Assembly (NCBI GenBank): GCA_020848595.1
Contig: JADLHV010000015.1
Coordinates: 1-11,070, forward strand
DNA length: 11,070 nucleotides
Reading direction: 5' to 3'
DNA from: Bacteroidia bacterium
GTDB taxonomy: Bacteria; Bacteroidota; Bacteroidia; NS11-12g; UBA955
Program-made: the position numbers and the translations under genes
Notes under the pieces: model-generated
Database searches by the model: none
What the model saw: the letters and a program-made list of their open reading frames with translations, nothing else
What the model was told of the DNA's origin: nothing
In this document: piece by piece, positions 5,934 through 11,070 of the stretch
Layout: each line of letters begins with the position of its first letter
Position numbering within the stretch: position 1 is the stretch's first letter

Positions 5934-7295
5934 TTAATCTACATTATCGTGCAGATATTTATTGCCATTATCTTTAAATCTAATTCCTTTAGAATCCTTA
6001 TCCTCTTCTAATGATATTTTAGAAATTTCGACACCTGGCTGAGGCTCTTCAAAAATCACTTTATGTCTTTTATAGGCAGGTATATCTAAATCATTTGGAT
6101 TAACCCTTTGATGGTTCTCTTGGTATATTTGATTTTGCCCTCTACCTTGAAAAACAAACTCTTCAAAAGATTCTTTTACTGCAGGTTTAAGTGGTTCAAT
6201 TGGTGTTTCCTCGACATTAAGCTTAATTGAATCTATTTGACCAAAATCGATTTCAATAACACCTTGTTCAGTTTCCTCAGAACTATCACTATAGGCAGCC
6301 TCATTATGCAATTCCTTTGCTGATTTAAGACCTTGATCAAAGCCTGTAGCTACTACAGTAATGGCTAACTCTTTATCGAGGTTTTCGTTATAGGTAAGTC
6401 CGTGTTTTAAATTAGCATTTAAGCCCGCTTCATTTTGGAAATAAGTTAATATAACGTCAATTTCGTTTGCATAAGGTTCTTCTTTACCGAAACTAATATT
6501 TAACAAAATATGCTGAGCACCTTCAATACTATTTTCATCAAGAAGAGGCGATTCTAAGGCTAATTTAGATGCACTTAAAGCACGATCATCACCAATAGCG
6601 ACACCAGTACCCATAATTGCACGACCACTGCTTTCAAGAGCTGTTTTAACATCTCTAAAATCGACGTTTAAGAAACCATCAACTGTAATTATTTCGGCAA
6701 TACCTTTTGCAGCTGTAAAGAGCACGTCATCGGCCTTACCGAGAGCTTCACGAATACGCAGATTAGAGAACATTTGAAGAATTCTCTCATTGCTAATTAC
6801 GAGCATAGCATCAACATGAGGTTTCAAATCTTCGATACCTTTTTCGGCCTTTAAAGCTTTAGCAGGACCTTCATTTTTAAAAGGGCGAGTAACAATTCCC
6901 ACGGTTAAAATACCCATCTGCTTAGCTTTTTGAGCAATAACAGGAGCAGCACCAGTACCTGTTCCACCACCCATACCAGCAGTAATAAACAACATTTTAG
7001 TATTGTGTTTTAAAGCTTCCTCGATGTGATTGATACTTTCTTGAGCACAACGCTTTCCAAATTCTGGATCACCCCCAGCTCCAAGACCCTCAGTTAGATT
7101 GCTTCCTAATTGAATTTTATTAGGCACTGGACTTCTTTCCAAATGCTGCGCATCGGTATTACATAGATAGAAATCGACACCTACTATACCCTTCATGAAC
7201 ATATAGTTCACGGCATTACTACCGCCGCCACCAACCCCCATCACCTTAATGATAGAAGACTGTTCTTTTGGCAATTCCACTTTAAAATAATTCAT
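5934..7295 (-). CDS. ftsZ: cell division protein FtsZ
   Basis: FtsZ is the tubulin-like GTPase that assembles the cytoplasmic division ring. The 453-residue sequence shows GVGGGGSNAVNYM at 20-32, the tubulin signature GGGTGTGAAP at 109-118, TRPFKNEG at 136-143, SNLRIREALGKADD at 177-190, and the catalytic T7 loop NVDFRDV at 210-216, which supplies the acidic residues that trigger GTP hydrolysis in the adjacent subunit. The globular part ends near residue 320. It is followed by an acidic linker and the FtsA-binding-type peptide DIPAYKRHKVIF at 404-415, and then by about 38 further residues ending in NKYLHDNVD. The conserved peptide is therefore internal, not terminal as in E. coli; I recall similar ends in Bacteroidota FtsZ. 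It lies 23 bp after ftsA and ends the dcw cluster before a terminator. Confidence 0.98.
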   Translation of the reverse strand: MNYFKVELPKEQSSIIKVMGVGGGGSNAVNYMFMKGIVGVDFYLCNTDAQHLERSPVPNKIQLGSNLTEGLGAGGDPEFGKRCAQESINHIEEALKHNTKMLFITAGMGGGTGTGAAPVIAQKAKQMGILTVGIVTRPFKNEGPAKALKAEKGIEDLKPHVDAMLVISNERILQMFSNLRIREALGKADDVLFTAAKGIAEIITVDGFLNVDFRDVKTALESSGRAIMGTGVAIGDDRALSASKLALESPLLDENSIEGAQHILLNISFGKEEPYANEIDVILTYFQNEAGLNANLKHGLTYNENLDKELAITVVATGFDQGLKSAKELHNEAAYSDSSEETEQGVIEIDFGQIDSIKLNVEETPIEPLKPAVKESFEEFVFQGRGQNQIYQENHQRVNPNDLDIPAYKRHKVIFEEPQPGVEISKISLEEDKDSKGIRFKDNGNKYLHDNVD

Positions 7296-7318
7296 ATCTT
7301 TTTATTATTGGAATATAC

Positions 7319-8635
7319 TTATTTGAAATCATCCATTGCTTGATCATCGTCGATCCAGCGTTTAAAACTACCAATGAAACCTTTCATAAATCCACCATTA
7401 GATGATTCTTCAGATTTCACTTTTTCCTTTTTAACCGACTTGTAAGTATTATCAGAAGTACTAGGCTCCATATCATCAAAACCCTTTAGCACCAATCCAA
7501 TACATGTCGCGTACATAGGACTTCTTACTTCATCCACTAAGCCTTTTCCAAGATGTGGATCAGGCATGCCTATTTTAACTTCACAACCTAAAATATATTC
7601 AACGAGATTGCCTAAATCCTTCAATTGAGCACCTCCACCAGTAAGTACAACGCCCAAATTCAGTTTATCAGCATATCCAGATAATTTTATTTCATCATAC
7701 ACCATGAGGATAATTTCCTTCATACGAGCATGAATAACATGAGCCAAATTGCGCTCCATTATTTGCTTAGCTTTTCTATCACCTATACCAGGAACAGTAA
7801 TTAAAACATTGCTTCTAGTTCCTTCTACGATAGCATGACCATATTTTGTTTTAATCAATTCGGCCTGCTTAGGCAATATGCCAAAAGCCTCAACGATATC
7901 GGCAGTAATAATTTCGCCACCAAAAGGAATAACAGCAGTATGTCTTATTTTACCATCATAAAAAATGGCTAAGTCGGTAGTTCCACCACCAATATCCACT
8001 ATAGCAATACCTGTTTCTAATTCTTCTTCTGTTAAAACAGCATAAGCAGAAGCAATTGGCTCAACGATAACATCTGTTGCAGTTAAGCCTGCATTTTCAA
8101 CACACTTAACAATGGTCTTAGCAGCACTTACACGACCAGTTACGATATGGTATTTACCTTCTAACTTAGTACCAGGCATACCCTCAGGTTCTTTGGTCGT
8201 AAAACGAGAATCGATGGTGTACTCTTGAGGCACAGCATGAAGTATTTTAGAACCAGGTTCAACTGCTGTGCGGTATTGCTCGCGGTTCATCTCACTTAGC
8301 TCAGATTTAGTGATTTCAGCTTCAGAATTTTCACGAATACGAACACCAGTTTGCTGAAAACTTTTGATATGCTCTCCAGCAATACCAACGTGAATAGCAT
8401 TGATTTCTACATTTGAAATTTTAGACGCCTGTGCAATTGCGCCCTTAATTGCGTCTACTGTTTTTGCGATATTAGTTACTTCGCCACGCATAACGCCGCC
8501 TAGAGAAGGTTGAGAACCAACACCTAGGATGTTGATTTTTCCATTCTCATTGCGTTGACCAACAATGGCGCATACTTTGGTTGTTCCAATATCGAGTCCT
8601 ACTATTAGTTTTGACATATTATCTTTTTCCTTCAT
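7319..8635 (-). CDS. ftsA: cell division protein FtsA
   Basis: FtsA is the actin-like membrane adaptor that tethers FtsZ and recruits later division proteins. Visible parts: ATP-phosphate loop 1 GLDIGTTKVCAIVG at 13-26, the 1C (SHS2) domain over about 90-170, phosphate loop 2 VDIGGGTTDLAIF at 213-225, and the adenosine motif LTGGGAQLKDL at 331-341. The C-terminus carries a probable amphipathic membrane-targeting helix, FMKGFIGSFKRWI at 416-428, after a Ser/Lys-rich linker. The first ATG overlaps the ftsQ stop by 4 bp (ATGA). A second in-frame ATG at 8617 starts the family-typical MSKLIVGLDIG and has AAGGA about 10 bp upstream, so the true protein may be six residues shorter. The 438-residue length is close to the usual 420-ish plus the linker. 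Confidence 0.97.
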   Translation of the reverse strand: MKEKDNMSKLIVGLDIGTTKVCAIVGQRNENGKINILGVGSQPSLGGVMRGEVTNIAKTVDAIKGAIAQASKISNVEINAIHVGIAGEHIKSFQQTGVRIRENSEAEITKSELSEMNREQYRTAVEPGSKILHAVPQEYTIDSRFTTKEPEGMPGTKLEGKYHIVTGRVSAAKTIVKCVENAGLTATDVIVEPIASAYAVLTEEELETGIAIVDIGGGTTDLAIFYDGKIRHTAVIPFGGEIITADIVEAFGILPKQAELIKTKYGHAIVEGTRSNVLITVPGIGDRKAKQIMERNLAHVIHARMKEIILMVYDEIKLSGYADKLNLGVVLTGGGAQLKDLGNLVEYILGCEVKIGMPDPHLGKGLVDEVRSPMYATCIGLVLKGFDDMEPSTSDNTYKSVKKEKVKSEESSNGGFMKGFIGSFKRWIDDDQAMDDFK

Positions 8636-9465
8636 GGTTGATTTTGTGTTTGTGTTTGTGTGTTTGGAATATAATTTCTTTTTTCGGCGACAATTTGCGA
8701 ATCGTATTGAAGATTTATCTTTGTGTATTCATCCCAACCGACATTGTTAAGTCCTTGCAAATAGAAGGTCTTCAAACGCGCGAACTTATTGTCTAAATTA
8801 TCTGCCGAACCAAATACAATACTATGATTTCCTACCTTAGGAATCAATATTATATCCATATAATTATCTACATATAATTGTTCAATTTGCGATTGCCAGA
8901 ACTCATCATTGTTACAATAGTTCGCAATTGCCAATAAGTCCTTCAAAAGTGTCGATTTAACAGAACTCGAATCTATCAATGTTTCCGCGATATTACCTGT
9001 GGCTACCAAGACTCTTGGACTAAATGAAGCATGTGTTGGCATCTTAAATCCACTTTTTGCTACATAGTAACTTTGATAATGTGAATTAATCACTCTAAGT
9101 ACTGGACTTCTCTGTAAAACTTTAACAATTAATTTACCAGAAAGGTCTAAAGACACATCGGCACTTTCAATAAATGGATAAGATTCTAATGCACTTTCCA
9201 TCTCATCTAAATTTATTTGCTTACTAGCTTCTCCAAGTATTGTCCTCTCTTCTTCTTCTCCTTTCAAAATCTCCATCACTTTTAAACTATCCAAAAAAGA
9301 CAATAACACTCTAGGCTCTATAAGAACTTTAATACTATTGACTTTCAAACTTTTCTCTTTGCCATTAATTACCATGAGCGCTCCTAACAGAAACACACCA
9401 ATGAAAATCCATAATATAAGATTCCACTTCTTATTTGTTTTAAGAAATTCTATCAGCTTTTTCAT
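8632..9465 (-). CDS. ftsQ: cell division protein FtsQ
   Basis: FtsQ is a bitopic inner-membrane protein that links early and late division proteins through the FtsQLB complex. The 277 residues show the expected layout: a short basic cytoplasmic tail, one membrane segment at about 15-34, and a periplasmic part. This contains a POTRA-like region (about 42-120) with the typical ALESYPFIESADVSLD (92-107) and KVLQRSPVLRV (115-125), then the beta domain to about 260. Sequence conservation in FtsQ is low, so the call also rests on position between murC and ftsA. The last residues are TQTQTQNQP, a low-complexity tail encoded by a hexanucleotide repeat. The start lies 26 bp inside murC, and the stop overlaps the ftsA ATG. 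Confidence 0.9.
   Translation of the reverse strand: MKKLIEFLKTNKKWNLILWIFIGVFLLGALMVINGKEKSLKVNSIKVLIEPRVLLSFLDSLKVMEILKGEEEERTILGEASKQINLDEMESALESYPFIESADVSLDLSGKLIVKVLQRSPVLRVINSHYQSYYVAKSGFKMPTHASFSPRVLVATGNIAETLIDSSSVKSTLLKDLLAIANYCNNDEFWQSQIEQLYVDNYMDIILIPKVGNHSIVFGSADNLDNKFARLKTFYLQGLNNVGWDEYTKINLQYDSQIVAEKRNYIPNTQTQTQNQP
8644..8661. repeat. hexanucleotide tandem repeat at the 3' end of ftsQ
   Basis: TTGTGT is repeated three times perfectly on the plus strand; read on the coding strand it is (ACACAA)x3, giving Thr-Gln three times. Because the unit is 6 bp, copy-number change would lengthen or shorten the FtsQ tail by two residues per unit without shifting the frame. Confidence 0.75.
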
Positions 9466-10828
9466 ATATGGTTCTTATAGGCTTAACCAATTGGTCTATA
9501 TTTCCAGCCCCTAATATTATCAATAATTCTTCTGGTTTCTCTTCTAGTTTTTTCACTACATTTTCTTTCGAAATCAACAATGGTGTTTTAGCCATTTTTA
9601 ATGCAATATACTCCGCATTTATGCCTTCAATAGGTAATTCTCTTGCAGGATAAATATCCATTAACCAACATTCGTCTAATAAATCGAGTGCCTCAGCAAA
9701 TTCATCAGCAAAATCTCTGGTTCTGCTATATAAATGCGGCTGAAAAACACCCGTAATATGTTTTTTAGGATATAACTCGCGTACCGAATTTATACATGCT
9801 TTTAATTCAGTTGGATGATGTGCATAATCATCTATCACAACATACTGGGCCCTGTTATAAACATATTCAAATCTGCGACGCACACCCTTAAAACTTCCAC
9901 ATGCCGCGATTATAAACTTGCTTGGTAAATTAAGATGTAAACATACAGTGATAGCCGCTGTGGCATTTTCTACATTATGAAATCCTGGCAATGAATTGCG
10001 CACTTCAAATGAATATTCTTTATGCTTGTAAACAAAACAAAACTGATGATTAATCACTTTTATCCCAGAATACTGAGCCATAGCCGCATCAGTTTTACCA
10101 TAAGTTATCAGATTTTCGGTTGTCTTTAAATCTAATAAATCATTAATAATCGCCCATCCACCTTTCTTCAGTTTATCTACAAATTCTTGAAATGAACGCT
10201 TCACTTCTTCAGGCTCACCATATATATCTAAATGATCTGCATCTGTTGATGTTACAATCGCAATATCTGGATTTAAGTGTAAAAAAGAACGATCAAACTC
10301 ATCTGCTTCTAATACCATTATTGGCTTCTCGAACAAGGATATCCCATCCGTCTTATGGACATAATTGCTCTCAAAATTAGCACTAATGCCACCTAGAAAA
10401 GCAGTAAAATTAATACCGCATTCATTAAACAAATGAGCAAGCATAGAACTCGTTGTTGTTTTACCGTGAGTTCCTGCTACAGCTATCGTATAGGCATTAG
10501 AAGAAATCATACCCAAAACTTCGGCTCTCTTATATAGATGAATATCGTGTTCAACAAAATATCGAAACTCAATATTATCCTTAGGAATAGCAGGAGTATA
10601 AATGACAATACTTCTATAACCATTCTTAACATTTTCAGGTATTGAATCGAGACTTTCAAAATAATGAATGTCAAATCCTTCTTCTTCTAATTTTAATGTA
10701 AAGTCATTTCGAGTTTTATCATACCCTAGCACCTCTATCCCAATGGCTTTGAAATACCTAGCGATGGCGCTCATACCTATTCCTCCAATGCCGAGGAAAT
10801 AAGCGGTTTTGATGTCCTTGATATTCAT
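9440..10828 (-). CDS. murC: UDP-N-acetylmuramate--L-alanine ligase MurC
   Basis: MurC adds L-alanine to UDP-N-acetylmuramic acid using ATP, the first amino-acid step of peptidoglycan precursor synthesis in the cytoplasm. The 462-residue length is standard. The N-terminal UDP-binding Rossmann domain begins with FLGIGGIGMSAIA at 11-23. The central ATPase domain has the P-loop GTHGKTTT at 119-126, EADEFDRSFL at 174-183 and STDADHLDIYG at 194-204. The hinge into the ligase domain carries PGFHNVENATAA at 281-292. The C-terminal domain has DDYAHHPTE at 333-341 and FQPHLYSRTRDF at 362-373. These separate it from MurD, MurE and MurF; Mpl is a related alternative but less likely given the dcw position. 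The ATG overlaps the murG stop by 4 bp (ATGA), and its 3' end overlaps ftsQ by 26 bp. Confidence 0.97.
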   Translation of the reverse strand: MNIKDIKTAYFLGIGGIGMSAIARYFKAIGIEVLGYDKTRNDFTLKLEEEGFDIHYFESLDSIPENVKNGYRSIVIYTPAIPKDNIEFRYFVEHDIHLYKRAEVLGMISSNAYTIAVAGTHGKTTTSSMLAHLFNECGINFTAFLGGISANFESNYVHKTDGISLFEKPIMVLEADEFDRSFLHLNPDIAIVTSTDADHLDIYGEPEEVKRSFQEFVDKLKKGGWAIINDLLDLKTTENLITYGKTDAAMAQYSGIKVINHQFCFVYKHKEYSFEVRNSLPGFHNVENATAAITVCLHLNLPSKFIIAACGSFKGVRRRFEYVYNRAQYVVIDDYAHHPTELKACINSVRELYPKKHITGVFQPHLYSRTRDFADEFAEALDLLDECWLMDIYPARELPIEGINAEYIALKMAKTPLLISKENVVKKLEEKPEELLIILGAGNIDQLVKPIRTIYEKADRIS

Positions 10829-11070
10829 AGTACTGCTTCTATTGTATTGACTATTGTTTCTAAGGCATCTGGTTTCGCCAACAAACCAATCTTATAACTT
10901 AATGCCTCTAATTGTTCATCATTCTTCGCAATTTCGACAACTTTGTTTACTAATTTTACTTTTGCTTCTAAATCTTTAACTAATATAGCCGCTCCTTTAT
11001 CTGTTAATGCTAAGGCATTCTTAGTTTGATGATCTTCTGCAACATTGGGTGAAGGAACCAAAATGCAAGG
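10825..11070 (-). CDS. murG: MurG glycosyltransferase, C-terminal part (runs off the window)
   Basis: Only the last 81 codons are visible; the frame stays open to the window edge, so the N-terminal roughly 280 residues are missing. The visible part opens with PCILVPSPNVAEDHQTKNAL, matching the donor-sugar region of MurG, where the E. coli segment reads PFQHKDRQQYWNA; the conserved Gln and Asn-Ala are present. The remainder (GAAILVKD... LSYKIGLLAKPDA) fits the last helices. MurG transfers GlcNAc from UDP-GlcNAc to lipid I to make lipid II on the inner face of the membrane. A TTG at 11061-11059 is an internal Leu codon, not a start. The murG stop overlaps the murC ATG. Confidence 0.93.
   Translation of the reverse strand, partial: PCILVPSPNVAEDHQTKNALALTDKGAAILVKDLEAKVKLVNKVVEIAKNDEQLEALSYKIGLLAKPDALETIVNTIEAVL

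Noticed and set aside
8565..8796. Two hydrophobic short frames on the plus strand across the ftsQ/ftsA junction
   Set aside because: They lie antisense to well supported division genes; the hydrophobicity comes from complementing polar codons.
11059..11061. TTG as a start codon of a 78-residue protein
   Set aside because: The frame continues upstream to the window edge with MurG-like residues PCI, so this is an internal leucine of truncated murG.

Overview
The window looks like chromosomal DNA of a Bacteroidota bacterium (Flavobacteriia/Cytophagia-like; genus not resolvable by eye). The evidence is the AT-rich composition, start codons without clear Shine-Dalgarno sequences, a TAnnTTTG-type promoter, an FtsZ with a Bacteroidota-style long C-terminal tail, and the gene order murG-murC-ftsQ-ftsA-ftsZ with no ddl or murB between murC and ftsQ.

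Layout. Positions 19-737 (minus strand) hold a small lipoprotein and a YraN/UPF0102 nuclease-fold protein. Positions 883-2384 (plus strand) hold two overlapping genes for membrane-anchored proteins that I cannot assign to a family, preceded by a good Bacteroidota-type promoter. Positions 2550-5870 (plus strand) form a tight probable operon: xseA and xseB (exodeoxyribonuclease VII), a cysteine-rich protein of unknown function, and a ferritin-like/CCC1 (VIT) membrane iron-handling fusion protein. Positions 5934-11070 (minus strand) are the distal half of the division and cell wall (dcw) cluster: ftsZ, ftsA, ftsQ, murC and the 3' end of murG, whose 5' part lies outside the window. The two large transcription units converge at about 5870-5934, where a hairpin followed by a T-tract on the minus strand should terminate the ftsZ transcript.

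How the genes work together. MurG and MurC make peptidoglycan precursors. FtsQ, FtsA and FtsZ build the division ring. Their coding regions overlap or lie within 23 bp of each other, so one long transcript with coupled translation is likely. XseA and XseB form one enzyme that degrades single-stranded DNA. The ferritin-CCC1 protein probably oxidises and moves ferrous iron, so sharing an operon with a DNA-repair nuclease may reflect iron/oxidative-damage physiology; this is inference.

Most of the window is housekeeping. The parts worth a second look are the unassigned gene pair at 883-2384, the cysteine-rich gene at 4217-4756, an Asp in place of Glu at a predicted di-iron ligand of the ferritin-CCC1 protein, and an Asn in place of a catalytic Asp in XseA. 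There are no RNA genes, CRISPR arrays or insertion sequences that I can see, and no gene-free stretch longer than 165 bp. I did not find a convincing undescribed multi-gene system.
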